In this document: positions 1 through 11,311 of the stretch, piece by piece
How the letters are laid out: every line of letters starts with the position of its first letter
Position numbering within the stretch: the stretch's first letter is position 1
NCBI GenBank assembly: GCA_946902985.2
Contig: OX336388.2
Location: 1,503,274,545-1,503,338,544 of the forward strand
Direction: 5' to 3'
DNA length: 64,000 nt
Source of the DNA: Meconema thalassinum
Taxonomy: Eukaryota > Arthropoda > Insecta > Orthoptera > Tettigoniidae
The notes under the pieces: generated by a model
Database searches by the model: none
What the model saw: only the letters and a program-made list of their open reading frames with translations
What the model was told of the DNA's origin: nothing
Position numbers and translations under genes: made by a program

Positions 1-221
1 ATGTACAAATCAGTTTATACTAGTAAAATACAGGAATTTCAAACAATTACCTTAATTAATATATGACAATACATGAACAGCTTATATAAAAATTAATATC
101 GTATCTTTTTAAATGTGCCATACAGTAGTTGAACTTAATTACTTTAGCAGTACAAATATAAATTTTAGGAGGAGTTTTAGTGGATGGTAAGAGACCTTAG
201 CCTTATAAAAATGTGATGGGT
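1..221. other. Unassigned AT-rich DNA
   Basis: I see no ORF, repeat or RNA gene that I can support here. The stretch ends where the 3' tail of a reversed SINE-A begins. Confidence 0.4.
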
Positions 222-292
222 TTTTGTAATTGTTGTTGGTGGTTATTTAGGGGCTTTGCGACATCGCGGTCATGTAGCCCCGTGTACTAGGG

Positions 293-1043
293 AGTGTATA
301 TATACCGGGTGGTCCGCCAGCCCCTTGCGATCCAGTTTTATGCATCCCGTCACATGTACTACAATTCTGTAAGACATCGGTCCCTCTCCCTAAACCGGGG
401 TAACATAACGAGTTGTGTGTTTACGGGCTAGAAGACATGTAAATCTACTTCCAGGAGGCTGAGGCAGGAAACGAATCTGTCTATACTCAGTTTGTGTGCC
501 TCACGAGGCTGAGTGAATCCGGTTCCAGCCCTCAGACTAGAATTAAATTTCGTGGCAGAGCCTGGAATCGAACCCGGGCCTCCGCGGTGACATGGTCTTT
601 TATAGAGCCAAATAAACAAATCAGTCTGTGAAAACTATTAAGCCTACGACCTTGCCACATCCCAGGCAACTGAATGTAAAAATTAATTGCATGGGAGTTG
701 GACCTTCGAACCCTCGTGCACTGTCAGTTATCACACATTCCACCGCGAGCTTGCTATGTGAGCTACTGCATCGCGCACTTGCTCTCGGTCTGTGCGTGCA
801 CCTCCTGCTTTAAAGTACGTGTTCTGCGTATCTGTGCTCGTTTGACGGGTTCATTCGAGGTACCCATAATGAATTAATAGTGGCGCTCACGATTACCGCT
901 CTCTTCCAGCCCGTAAGCACACATCTCGTTATATTACCCTGGTTAGGGAGAGGGACCATGTCTTTCAGAATTGTAGTACATGTGACGGGATGCATAAAAC
1001 TGGATCGCAAGGGGCTGGCGGACCACCCGGTATATATATACTG
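293..1043. mobile_element. Foldback DNA element with ~142-bp inverted arms
   Basis: The arm at 293-434 is the near-perfect reverse complement of 902-1043; both contain ccgggtggtccgccagcccc and the matching cacatgtacta segment. The outer ends are a TA-rich run (tatatatacc). No transposase is visible in the ~470-bp loop, which holds a SINE-A fragment at 437-612. It is a non-autonomous inverted-repeat element of unknown superfamily. A target duplication is not clear. Confidence 0.65.
437..612 (-). repeat. SINE-A fragment (reverse) in the foldback loop
   Basis: It carries the reversed tRNA B-box region (ggaatcgaacccgggcctcc) and the reversed body (cttccaggaggctgaggcag, cctcacgaggctgag). It has only the 5' half of the SINE. 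It is not a working tRNA gene, because the cloverleaf is incomplete and fused to SINE body. Confidence 0.65.
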
Positions 1044-1310
1044 TATTTTTTATTTATTTAGATAACCTGTGTTATTTTGGTGTCTGTACTAGTGTGTGTA
1101 TTTGTAATTTAGGTAGGATTTGGATAGGAAACGGTCATGGTCTTATGTGAGGTACCATCCCAGCATTTGCCTGAAATGTAAGTGGGGAAACCACGGACAA
1201 TTACTTCCAGGATGGCTGAGGTAGAAATCGAACTCTCAGTTTTGCCTCACGAGGCTGAGTGTACCCCGTTCCAGCCCTCAGACCAGAATTAAATTCCTTG
1301 GTTCATCTTA

Positions 1311-1727
1311 AATAAGTTATTAAGAATAAAATTTTGTAGTTTGTCAGCCATGACTGCAAAAAAGGTTATTTAAACCTAATTTTCTTTCTGCTTGGTTGAA
1401 TCAGAGTTACACTCACTTTTATCACTCACGTATTGAAATTGCCTTCCTTGCAGACACTGGAAATGGTACTTGCAATATACGTTGAAGGTTGGCAGCATTA
1501 GTCTTTTGACTGTTAAGACGCCATTCATGGTCACCAATCTTCACATTGTTAGCCAAAACAGCACGAAACATATCCTATAACACAACTGAAGAGGATCAAT
1601 ACATTTTCATTTCATATACAGTAGACTGCATAATTAATCTAATCCCCGTCATTGAGGTTGATAGGGACACGATTAAGCTATAATGGACCTACCATTGTTA
1701 TTGTAGCGTGGATATACAGTCTACGTC
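1311..1727. other. Unassigned spacer before a SINE-A
   Basis: This is AT-rich sequence with no supported gene. The last 7 bases (ctacgtc, 1721-1727) are the left target-site duplication of the next SINE-A. Confidence 0.4.
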
Positions 1728-2092
1728 GCAGTCCGCCTCGTTGCGTAGCATTCTTGGCTGCCACCGTGGAGGCCTGGGTTCGATTCCCGGGATACACTCA
1801 GCCTCGTGAGGCAAAACTGAAAAGATACGGATTCGATTCCTATCTCAGCCGTCCTGGAGGTGGTTTTTTGTGATTTCCCACTTCTAATCCAGGCAAATTC
1901 CGGGAGGGTACCTAACTGAAGGCCACGGTCGCTTCCTACCTAAATCCTACCTCAGTTATTAATACACACACTAGTACAGACATCACAGTGACACAGGTTA
2001 TCAGACAAATACTACACACAGCCAAATACACGGGTCTACATGTCCTCGATGTATCAAAGCCCCTAAATAATCGACAACAACAACTACTACTA
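1728..2092 (+). repeat. SINE-A, near full length, with target duplication
   Basis: A tRNA-like head (B box ggttcgattcccggg near 1780) is followed by a second gattcgattcc motif, the body ccaggcaaattccgggaggg and a tail ending acacgggtctacatgtcctc then (caa)n/(cta)n. The 7-bp sequence ctacgtc lies at 1721-1727 and again at 2093-2099, consistent with LINE-mediated retroposition. The tail is shared with SINE-B at 34104-34618. Confidence 0.75.
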
Positions 2093-2362
2093 CTACGTCA
2101 CGAAAGTAAATACTATCTAACATATTGAACCCTTACGAAGAAGCATATGAGACACGATTTCGGGGGTGTAACGGTCCATTTCGTAAAGTTGTTGTTAAGC
2201 GCTTCTTATAACATGCAGGGTAACATATAACAAAATAACATACAGGAAAAAGTGAATACCAGCATTAAAACAAATGAATTTAAAAACAGATCAACAAATT
2301 TACACTATTTAAAGAAAAAAAAAAAACAAGGACTCCCAAATGACACCCACTTGAATTAATAA

Positions 2363-3790
2363 CAAGTAGTTCCGGGAAGAACTATACAGCCTATTTTCAT
2401 ATATCCTGCTCATGCTAATTGTCTCTATCAACATACAAAATTTCAGTTTAATTGCTGTAACAGATTCGTAGATATTGAGAACCGTCTAAATATTTCATAT
2501 GGTCGCCAGGATGGATTTTTATTTTTGTACTAATACATTAAGATTATTGTGTACGTGTGGTATTCAAACTTCAATCGCAAGATTAGAACACAAGAAGTAA
2601 AAACGAGATTTTAAAAGTACGCACACCAGCCATCTTGTGATTATGAAAACAATTGAAATAAATTACATGCCAGTGGATCAATATTTGTATAAGCATTTAA
2701 CGTGCAACGTTTCACGGCACTCGGATAGTTAATTCGCGAGAAACGTCCATTTAAATATTTATACTTCGCGTCGCTGCCATGTTGGATTTGTGCTCACCAG
2801 GTTACTGATAGTCCTATAGGTGAACATATGTTCATAGTCTCTATGAACATAAAAAAAAATCAGTTTGGTTGCTGTAAAAGATTCATAGATATTGAGAACC
2901 GTCTAAATATTTCGGAAGCTCGCCATTTAGGATTGTTATATATATAGGCCATAGAGTTATGTACCATTCAAGGACAATTATTGCCTAGCTTCATTATTCA
3001 AACTTTCACTTCGATCGCATGATTACGACACAAGAATAAAAACTTAATTTTAAAATTTCGCACAGCCGCCATCTTGAGGATATGTAAACAATTGAATAAA
3101 ATTAGATGGCAGTGCATTACAATCTGCAAAATCATTTACTGTACCACATTTCACTGCGCTCAGAGAGTTAAATCACGAGAAAAGTCTATTAAAATATTTC
3201 AAATTCGCTTGGTCGCCATGTTCGTTTTATACTTAACAGGTTTATGAAATATACATAGGTAAACTTGTATCAGTACCCTTTATCACCGTACAAAATTGCA
3301 TGATGATATCTGTAATAGTTTCGGAGATGTAGAATGTCAGTGAAATACTTCGCACAGCCGCCATTTTGAGGTTATGTAAACAATTGAACTAAATTAGACT
3401 CCAATGCATTACAATGTGCATAAACATTTGCTGTACCAAGTTTCATTACGTTTGGATAGTTAAATCGCGAGAAATGTATATTTAAAAGTCTCAATTTCGC
3501 TTGACCGCCATGTTGGTTTTGTAGTCACCAGGTTTTTGAAAGTCTCATAGGTGAACTTCTAGTAGTGCCCTTTATCACCGTACACAATTTCAGGGCGATA
3601 TCGGTAATAGTTTCGGAGATATTGAATGCTAGTGAAATAATTCGCACAGCCGCCATGTTGGATTGGTGAGACGTAACAAAATTTGAAGGGCACGGTCGAG
3701 GTCGCCGGGAATAGTGCTATGAACTTACCGAGTTTCATTGAAATCGCTCCAGCCGTTTAGATTTTATTAGGGATACACACACACACACAC

Positions 3791-3876
<86 letters not shown>

Positions 3877-3936
3877 CACACGGACAAAAGGTGATCTCAT
3901 AAGCCTATTTTTTCAAAATTGAAAATAGGCTAAAAA
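2363..3936. mobile_element. HINE1: Helentron-like non-autonomous element
   Basis: The insert is defined by comparison with the uninterrupted right LTR (27990-28020). Left end: a small hairpin agttc-cgggaa-gaact (2367-2382), then agcctattttca (2388-2399). Right end: a (CA)n tract (3778-3880), then tctcataag and a hairpin with stem cctatttt/aaaatagg (3902-3932), then taaaaa. The inside holds diverged ~290-bp repeats, each with a gccgccat motif (near 3067, 3357 and 3648). A subterminal inverted motif, a tandem core, a microsatellite and a 3' hairpin are the traits of Helentron-associated INE/DINE-1 elements. No protein is encoded. The class assignment is inference. Confidence 0.55.
3778..3880. 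repeat. (CA)n microsatellite
   Basis: About 100 bp of CA dinucleotides with a short ctctct interruption, lying just before the 3' hairpin of HINE1. The sibling HINE2 has the same arrangement at 9301-9390. Confidence 0.9.
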
Positions 3937-5702
3937 TGCCAAACTAGGCCTGATCTCAGGAGAGATCGTTAACATCTGGACCAAATGTCCAAAATTACTG
4001 CAATGACATGTGCGTGTGCGGCTTTTCTACATGCGGTACAATGTGTACAATTAATGCGAGATTCGTTACCATCCAATAAACTTTCAGGGGACGAATCTGC
4101 ATTGTCTTAGAGCTATACAGACACTAGGAACACAAACTACACACTATTTAAACTATCCGACATCCCCTACACTGAATAAGACAAATATAATAATTTCCGC
4201 ATGAAATTTGAATAAAAGAATTGCCGTAGCAATCAACCTTAACGCCCAGAATTAGGACTTTTTAAATCAACACAAGTAAATCAACACGTGACCAAACAAG
4301 AAAAATACACACATGGCCGCTTGCCATTTTTACATGAAATATCAAATACACCCGACGGTGTCACAACAAACAAAATAACATAAGCAAATGAAATGAGTCA
4401 CAGAAATCACTAGGCTCAAAGCCAACATTTACATCATAACAACAAATATTTCATTTCATACGATATGCGGTAATTCGTGATGGACATGGCGAACTCCCAA
4501 TAATATTATGATCCAATGATCATTAAAAGAACAGGTTTGCTACAGATGGCATAAGGGGTCAGTCGGTCGTAGCAGGACTGCCTACACGATGAATCACCAG
4601 ACCCAGACGGGCGCAAAGTGGAATCTGCAACATCTGTCAACCCACGTGTCAAAATACCTCGACCTGCGTAGCAATGGCTCGAGTCTCGAAGAAGCGTGCT
4701 CCCAATAGCACATAATTACTCCGTCATCGTCGACATTCTGGTAGAGGCGTAGCACACCATTCCACCAATCGACCTTGCTGTGGACATCTTGGCGTGGCTT
4801 CTTAAAAGGAAATGTTCAAAATTAATATTCTATTTTGCTTGAATCGCTATGAGCTACTGACTTTCACTCAAGAGTCGGCGATTACTCCACGTAGAACTGA
4901 CCCTATCTAAGCATTTGCTTGGTTCACAAGCACATATAAATCACAAAATATAACGCAAAAATATTACAGAAAAATATTACAGTCTAGTCAGCCACGCAGC
5001 TGGCATTTAAAAGTCTCTCAAATTACTAATGCCGAGCAGCGCTTATCTCAACAGAGATCTCCACTCCACTTGGCATGAACTCTGCTCCCTAGAGCACAAT
5101 GAAATGTTCGTTCAAACTGACGTGAACTATGCTCACCAGAGCCTGATAAAATTATGTCTCAAACTGACGTGAACTATGCCTTTCGGCGCCTGATCAAATT
5201 GTGTCTCAAACTACTCATCACCGATCAATTTATTAGAAACTGGCAGAATGGAGTGGGGTGGAGACAATTTGAGAAAATAATCTGTAGTTTTCAACTCACA
5301 GACTTGGGACTAGTATCAAACTTCTTCTTTTTATCTGAACGTCTCAATGCACTCATGCGGAATCCCATCGGATCGGCGGTTCTTCTGACACGTGTTTTCA
5401 GCATCTTTTTAATGGCATGCACATCTCCGCGTGGGTCAGGCGTCCTCTCTCCTGATTCGATGATTCAATCGGGTATCGGTTGGAAATTCACCTCTGGCAC
5501 GCCCATAATGACGCCAAATTGTATGCGCGTTCACTCTGAGTTCGGCCTTGAACTCAGCTTACTAGGTCGTCCCCAGGAATAGCTACCACGCCACCTCTGT
5601 CGCAAGCGTTGCAACACACTCCTTGCCTTCCGTAGCCTACTTCAACATGTGCTGCCTGGATATAAGTAATAATAATAATAATAAAAAACATGAAAGTGTT
5701 CA

Positions 5703-6079
5703 TTTATCGTCAGCAGGGTTTTGAAATTCGAAGCAAGTGATTGATTTGGATTTTAAAAACATATCCACTGTATTATAGATAACACCACTTAAGTATCTCA
5801 CTCGTTCCTGAGTGTGCATTCCACAGTCCCAATTAGCGTGCGCGCTTCTCGCTGCAATGTTCCCCTCTGAGATGTCATTCACTCGTCTCGCCAGACCTCC
5901 CCTCTCTTACTCACACATTTACAACTTCGGCCAGACCTGCCGTCTTGTTGACAAACAAAGCTCGGTCCCCCAGCTACCACGTAGCCACGTGCATTTGAGT
6001 GTGGGTTCTCAAATTATTTTTTTGCAATATGATTCTCCATTCCTTGTCCCGTTTAGTCCTCAAATGGTTCCCTTCTGTA
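5703..6079 (-). other. Gyp1 3' untranslated region next to the 3' LTR
   Basis: This lies between the stop of the integrase tail and the left LTR. The bases next to the LTR on the minus strand (cagcagggt region, 5711-5720) correspond to the ctgctggaggaaaa tract at the same place in Gyp2, the likely polypurine tract, but here it is degraded. The ORFs at 5812-6090 have no recognisable similarity and I do not call them. Confidence 0.45.
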
Positions 6080-6224
6080 TTATGGCTTGAGATTAGCACT
6101 ATTGAAAACAGATTTAACGCCAGTGCTCAATTCTTCAAGTCTATAAGGATTATTACCCAAATTTCTGATAATATTGAACGGCCCGACAAATTTTGCACAG
6201 AACTTGGCAAATACTTTGTTCTTA
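6080..6224 (-). pseudogene. Gyp1 integrase C-terminal tail (severed)
   Basis: The minus-strand reading gives a GPY/F-type integrase C-terminal module: NKVFAKF, VGPFNII, LGNNPYRLEE, then a stop at 6080-6082. The same module is at 42137-42360 in Gyp2 (KNKIFAKF, VGRFRII, LGNNTYRIED). It is the continuation of the integrase at 11811-12939 and has been cut off by the 5.6-kb Tc1/mariner-type insertion, which begins right at 6225. The tail binds DNA or chromatin in related integrases. Confidence 0.75.
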
Positions 6225-6717
6225 CTGTTGGGGAAATAAGTATAGATACTCGAATTTAGAGGTCAATAAAACCTTTACCCTTAGTCTTACATAAGAACAA
6301 CCTACACCAAAATTTTCCTTGTTTTATTTGTCGTTTAACGATATAGAGTAGATATTTGCATTGTATCTCGTTAAAATTTTATAGCAGATTGAACAAAAAA
6401 AGTACCGGTTTTTCTTACCAAGTTCACGGAGCGCTTACTTAGAAGGATCATTACGTTAAAAGTATTGATCGGATCGTAACGAAACTCTAATAAGTCTTAA
6501 AGGAACTTATTGTTAACGCGTATATGAAGTTTTAATCTGATCTGACGTTTCTTTAAATAGTTGTTGTGAATTTTGTAAAACAACTTTTTCTCGGGCCTGG
6601 GTGGTCATAGCAGTATGAAATATGGCTTGCTATGAGTCTCATAGCAATGCAAGCCTAAACGAAAAACTACATTTTATCTACTTTTGATAATTGCTTTTAT
6701 ATCGATTGATATTTATT
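6225..6717. repeat. Left terminal inverted repeat of the Tc1/mariner-type element
   Basis: Reverse complement of 11312-11808. Both arms contain taccggtttttcttaccaag (here) or its reverse, and the cgtttaacgatatagagta segment. Arms this long are unusual for Tc1/mariner but known in some families. Confidence 0.8.
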
Positions 6718-7008
6718 CAGGTGGTTATGTGAGAAGAATGTATCGTAGCAAGCGACGGGAACAATGCGCTCGGTTGAGGAAACTTGTGCGACGTTGCCCT
6801 GTGAAACATAATACGCGCGCGTTCCAAGCCGTAAGGTCTGTGAATTTCTGTTGTTGTTTTGTAATTTGTGTTAGGCCGGTATTACACTACCAAAGAAATT
6901 TGTCAAATAAATGTTATCAAATATTTTATAAAACTGAACTTGAATCACAGTTATACAAAGCAATCATCACACCATTACCCTACATCAAATATGTTATCAT
7001 AGTTCAGA
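6718..7008. other. Interior of the Tc1/mariner-type element, unassigned
   Basis: No domain is recognisable. A ttaggccggtattacac motif at 6872-6888 looks like the end of an insect MITE, but I cannot find its partner, so I do not call one. Confidence 0.35.
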
Positions 7009-7139
7009 ACAAGATGTTCAGTAAAGAACATATAGCCTACTTTCTCCTAAATGCATGGGTATTGTTATAACTCTTTGTCCTTTTCAAGGAGTATGATTGA
7101 ATGTTGGTTGTAGTAGCTTGTTGAAATACAACGTGCTAT

Positions 7140-9290
7140 AGGGATATTAAACATGAATATGAGGTGCCCTTTGCTAGTGCTACCTCTGTACCAAATTTCG
7201 TTCAATTCGGTTTCGCCGTGTTTGAATTGATAGGGGGAATCGATTTGCACACATACTTGGCCACCATCTGCAAACTATTGGGCTGATGTTCTTGCAGTTT
7301 GGTCAGAATATGTTTCCCACATAAAGATATGGTGTTGCAAAATTTGGTAGAGACTAGATTATTAGGTTGGTCGTAATTACATTTTAGCTTTTAACATTTG
7401 GGTGGCCGTGATTACGTTTCCGTCAAGATAGCGGTGATATAAAACATGACACTGAGGTGCCTCTTGCTAGTGCTACCTCTGTACCAAATTTCGTTCATTC
7501 GGTTCCACCGTGTTCGAATTAATAGGGGGAATCAATTTTGACATAAAGATGGCCGCCATCCGCAAACTATTAAGCTAATGACCTATTAGATTGGTCAAAG
7601 GATGCTCCCTCCATAAAGGTATTTTGTTGCAAAGTTTGGTAGAGATCGAATGGTTATGTTAGTCGTAATTTGATTTAAGCTTTAAACATTTGTGTGGCCG
7701 CTATTACGTTTCTGTCAATATGGCGGCGATATTAATCATGACACTGAGATGCCCTTTGCTAGTGCTATCTCTGTACCAAATTTCGTTCCATTCTGTTTCA
7801 CCGTGTTTGAATTAATAGGGGGAATCGATTCTGACACAAAGATGGCCGCCATCCGCAAACTATTAGGCGAATGACCTATTAGATTGGTCAAAGGATGCTC
7901 CCTCCATAAAGGTATGTAGTTGCAAAATTTGGTTGAGATCGGATGATTAGGTTAATCGTAATTTGATTTAAGCTTTGAACATTCGTGTGGCCGCCATTAC
8001 GTTTCAGTCAAGACGGCGGCGTTATAAAACATGACACTGAGGTGCCCTTTGCTAGTGTTACCTCTGTACCAAATTTCGTTCCATTAGGTTTCTCCGTGTT
8101 CGAATTAATAGGGGGAATCAATTTTGACATAAAGATGGCCGCCATCCGCAAACTATTAGGCTAATAATCTATTAGATTGATCAAAGGATGCTACCTCCAA
8201 AAAGGTATGTTGTTGCAAAGTTTGGTAGAGATCGGATGGTTATGTTAGTCGTAATTTAAATTAAGCTTTGAACATTTGTGTGGCCGCCATTACGTTTCTG
8301 TCAATATGGCGGCGATATAAAACATGACACTGAGATGCCCTTTGCTAGTGCTACCTCTGTCCCAAATTTCGTTCCATTCGGTTTCACCGTGTTTGAATGA
8401 ATAGGGGGAATTGATTTTCACACAAAGATGGCCGCCATTCGCAAACTATTAGGCTAATGACCTATTCATTTGGTCAAAGGATGCTTCCTCTATAAGGGTA
8501 TGTTGTTGCAAAATTTGGTAGAGATCGGATGATTAGGTTAATCGTAATTTGATTTAAGCTTTGAACATTTGTGTGGCCGCCATTACGTTTCCGTCAAGAT
8601 GGCGGCGATATAAAACATGACACTGAGGTGCCTTTTGTTAGTACTACCTCTGTACCAAATTTCGTTCCATTCGGTTGCACCGTGTTCGAATTAATAGGGG
8701 GAATCGATTTTCACACAAAGATGGCCGCCATCCGCAAACTATTACTCTGATGACCTATTAGTTTGGTCAAAGGATGCTCCCCCCATAAAGGTATGTTGTT
8801 GCAAAATTTGGTAGAGATCGGATGATTAGGTTAGTCGTAATTTGATTTAAGCTTTTAACATTTGTGTGGCCGCCATTACGTTTCCGTCAAGATGGCGGCG
8901 ATATAAAACATGACACTGAGGTGACTTTCGTTAGTACTACTTCCGTACCGAATTTCGTTCCATTCGGTTGCACCGTGTTCGAATTAATAGGGGGAATCGA
9001 TTTTCACTCAAAGATGGCCGCCATCCGTAAACTATTACGCCGATGACCTATTGGTTTGGTCAAAGGATGCTCCCCCCATAAATGTATGTTGTTGCAAAAT
9101 TTGGTAGAGATCGGATGATTAGGTTAGTCGTAATTTGATTTAAGCTTTGAACATTTGTGAGGCCGCCATTACGTTTCCGTCAAGATGGCGGCGATATAAA
9201 ACATGACACTGAAGTGTCCTTTGCTAGTGCTACCTTTGTACCAAATTTCGTTCAATTCGCATTCACCGTGTTCGAATTGATAGGGGGGGG
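7140..9290. repeat. ~293-bp tandem repeat array, about 7 units
   Basis: Units share aagatggccgccatccgcaa, caaatttcgttccattcgg and atgacactgaggtgcc at fixed spacing. They differ by substitutions and small indels. Confidence 0.85.
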
Positions 9291-9300
9291 ACAGACATTC

Positions 9301-9390
9301 AGAGTACACACACTCACACATACACAGACACACACACACACACAGACACACACAGACTCACACACACACATACACACACACAGACAGACA
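9301..9390. repeat. (CA)n-rich microsatellite
   Basis: A run of CA units with interspersed GA/TA, preceding the 3' hairpin of HINE2. Confidence 0.85.
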
Positions 9391-9740
9391 CACTTTTTTC
9401 GCCCTGTGTTGATCTCATAAGTCTACTTTCATTTTTTGCAAAAATCGAAAGTAGGCTAAAAATGGATGAAGGACAGTTCCTTGTTCACTTAACTATATTA
9501 TGGTAGTTGAAATTCTGTGGTGGCAATACCGGTATTTAAAAGAAACGGAAAGATAAAGTGAATGTCTATGGGTTAAACCATGGGTCGCTCACGTGACAAG
9601 GAAGATATTATTTTATACGAGTAAAATCTTGGTGAAGGAGCTGCAGTACGAGGACTTGAAAATTAACGATAATTAAAATAAATTAAAAACTCTAAGTGAA
9701 ATTGACGAGTTATAATACAAATATTATAATATATATTCGC

Positions 9741-10195
9741 CTCCGTTGTGTAGTGGTCAGCGTGCTTAGCTGTCACCCCGGAGGTCAGTGGTTCGATTCC
9801 CGGCTCTGCCACGAAATTCGAAAAGTGTTATGAGGATTGGAATGGGGTCTACTCAGCCTCGGTTGGTCCAAATGAGTAGAGGGGGGTTCGATTCCCACCT
9901 CAGCCATCCTCGAAGTGGTTTTCGTGGTTTCCCACTTCGTCTCCAGGCAAATGCCGGGATGATACCTAACGTAAGGCCGCCTCATTCCCTCTTCCTTGCC
10001 TATCCCTCCCAATCTTTCCATCCCTCATAAGGTCCCTGTTCGCTTTGCAGGTGAGGTCGCCTGGGCGAGGTGCTGGTCAGACACCCCAGTTGTATCCCCG
10101 GCCCGAAGTTTCAAAATAGAGGCGGTAAATATGGGATCCATCGCTGAATCCGAGGGTAGCCAACTCCCTGGAGTACGACTAAGGAAAAAATAAAT
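9741..10195 (+). repeat. SINE-A with the long alternative tail
   Basis: The head carries an A-box-like tgtagtggtcagcg and a B box gtggttcgattcccgg, followed by the body ccaggcaaatgccgggatga. It then has a different 3' part from the 1728-2092 copy: ggtgaggtcgcctgggcgag, ccccagttgtatcc, gggatccatcgctgaatccg, and an A-rich tail. It sits in the interior of the Tc1/mariner-type element. The tRNA-like head is the internal pol III promoter of a SINE, not a tRNA gene. Confidence 0.8.
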
Positions 10196-10505
10196 AAAAA
10201 ATAAAATACACTATCATTCACGTCTATTTAACTTAACTATTTAATTCTTCTTTACATCCTGAAATATTCGGCCCTTATGTACAGCGCTAACATTCTCTGC
10301 TAATTTTACCTACAAGTTAGAGAAACGTGTCTTATTTCATATCCACAAGAAGTGAAACATTTCCCAACACCTTTTTTAATGAGGTCTTTGGACCCCCATT
10401 GGCAGGTTTAAAAATGGTGTGTCAGCTGAAAAGCTATTATTATAAGATTAATTGTTTGAAGTAATTTACACTTTGAGATTATAAGATTATAAAACTGCTC
10501 CCTTA
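10196..10505. other. Unassigned interior of the Tc1/mariner-type element
   Basis: AT-rich and non-coding as far as I can tell. It lies between the SINE-A tail and the stop codon of the transposase remnant. Confidence 0.4.
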
Positions 10506-11136
10506 TTAATCGTCTGAAAAATCACTGCCCGATGAATCAGATGAACTGTCATTTAAGTTTATAACAAGTGGCTCAACAACGGGGTCGTCTTCTGTTAGCC
10601 CATCCTTTTCCCAGTAATGTTTCTGTATTTTTTTGGTGTGTTCGATGCATTTTTTCCATAGCTCCGGTGTTACGGACCTCAAGGCTTCTTTACAGAGATC
10701 TCGCATCACCTCCATTGATCTTCCTCTCTCCGCCTGGTTACTCATATTCACTTTAGCTATTTTATTTTTCACGTAGGACCAAAACAGCTCTATGGGGTTG
10801 AGCTCACAATAAGCAACTGACAGCTAGACGAGTTCGACGTCAGGACGAACATTCTTGATTATCTGTTCCAGCTTCTTTTTAGATGCCCGGAAGTGAGGTT
10901 TGGCGTGAACAATTAGCTCTGCTTTCGTCATACTTTTGGTTTCTGGGAGGAAGAGGAATATCTTTCATTGCAGCGGCACATCTCTTCACCGTGGCTATCA
11001 ACCTTCCAATACACTGGGATACTTTTTGCTAAACCCTCTTATCATTATTACTTTCTCTCTCGCTTCTAAAGAAACATATTGCACTTAAAATCATGGCAAA
11101 TTCTCCCTCCGTTTTTAACTGCGGTTTAGCTGGCAT
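10506..11136 (-). pseudogene. Tc1/mariner/IS630-like DDE transposase remnant
   Basis: From an ATG at 11134-11136 (MPAKPQLK) the reading gives an N-terminal stub, then after shifts a C-terminal part: KAELIVHAKPHFRASKKK, an in-frame stop, then YCELNPIELFWSYVK (the family motif ELNPIE, whose E is the last catalytic acid), and an acidic Ser-rich end. About 210 codons are left of the roughly 350-400 usual for such enzymes. The middle, including the first catalytic aspartates, is missing. The intact transposase would cut and paste the element at TA. The remnant lies inside the element with matching TA duplication, so it is probably its own gene. Confidence 0.7.
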
Positions 11137-11311
11137 CTTGATCGATGTAGGTAATACATACAGTGATAGTTGCTGCTTGTTGCTAATGACTCAACGAAGA
11201 ACAAAGGTCAGAGTTTGACGTGCGTATGAACGAGCGCGCAGCGAGTTCGAAATACGGTAGTCAACTGGCAACATTGTCAGGCTGCTACGGTACTATCGCC
11301 GCCCACAATGG

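Larger units (their letters stand above)
222..1310 (-). repeat. SINE-A copy (reverse), split by a foldback element
   Basis: On the minus strand the body runs from about 1310 to 1044 and resumes at 292 to 222. It matches the SINE-A copy at 1728-2092 in reverse complement, including the tail with gggctttgcgacatcg (here) versus gggctttgatacatcg (there, reversed). The tRNA-like head is missing, so the copy is 5'-truncated. The match breaks exactly where the foldback element at 293-1043 sits, which shows that the foldback inserted into the SINE. Confidence 0.7.
2126..5702 (-). repeat. Gyp1 left (3') LTR, with an insert and a deletion
   Basis: It begins TGAACCCTTACGAAG and ends GTGTTCA (one change from GGGTTCA). 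It aligns with the right LTR at 18523-18605 plus 27854-30558. Two large differences are clear: an extra ~1.57 kb (HINE1) after cttgaattaataa, and a missing block of ~755 bp near 4733 that is present in the right LTR as 28788-29546. The Gyp2 LTR has a recognisable counterpart of that block, so this LTR lost it. An open frame at 5154-5582 is broken in the other LTR and is probably not a gene. Confidence 0.8.
7009..9463. mobile_element. HINE2: Helentron-like element with ~293-bp tandem array
   Basis: The left end aligns with HINE1: acaag, a hairpin atgttc-agtaaa-gaacat (7013-7032), then agcctactttc (7034-7044). The right end has (CA)n, tctcataag, and a hairpin with stem ctactttc/gaaagtag (9422-9456), then taaaaat. 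The core is about seven copies of a ~293-bp unit, marked by ggccgc-attacgttt near 7403, 7697, 7990, 8281, 8577, 8870 and 9162. No protein is encoded; short ORFs such as those at 7692 and 8864 are shadows of the repeat. Confidence 0.6.

Noticed and set aside
5154..5582. 142-codon ORF in the Gyp1 left LTR
   Set aside because: It lies antisense to the element, is frameshifted in the right LTR (29988-30417), and has no known motif.
5703..6259. Possible env gene at the 3' end of Gyp1
   Set aside because: Only the integrase tail is readable on the element strand; the overlapping plus-strand ORFs lack signal peptide, membrane anchor or fusion motifs in a sensible order.
7692..9420. Series of 60-87-codon ORFs with near-identical products
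   Set aside because: They are reading frames of the 293-bp tandem array of HINE2, recurring only because the unit recurs.
9741..9815. Possible tRNA gene
   Set aside because: The A and B boxes belong to a SINE head fused to SINE body; there is no full cloverleaf. The same holds at 1728, 34104 and 60792.
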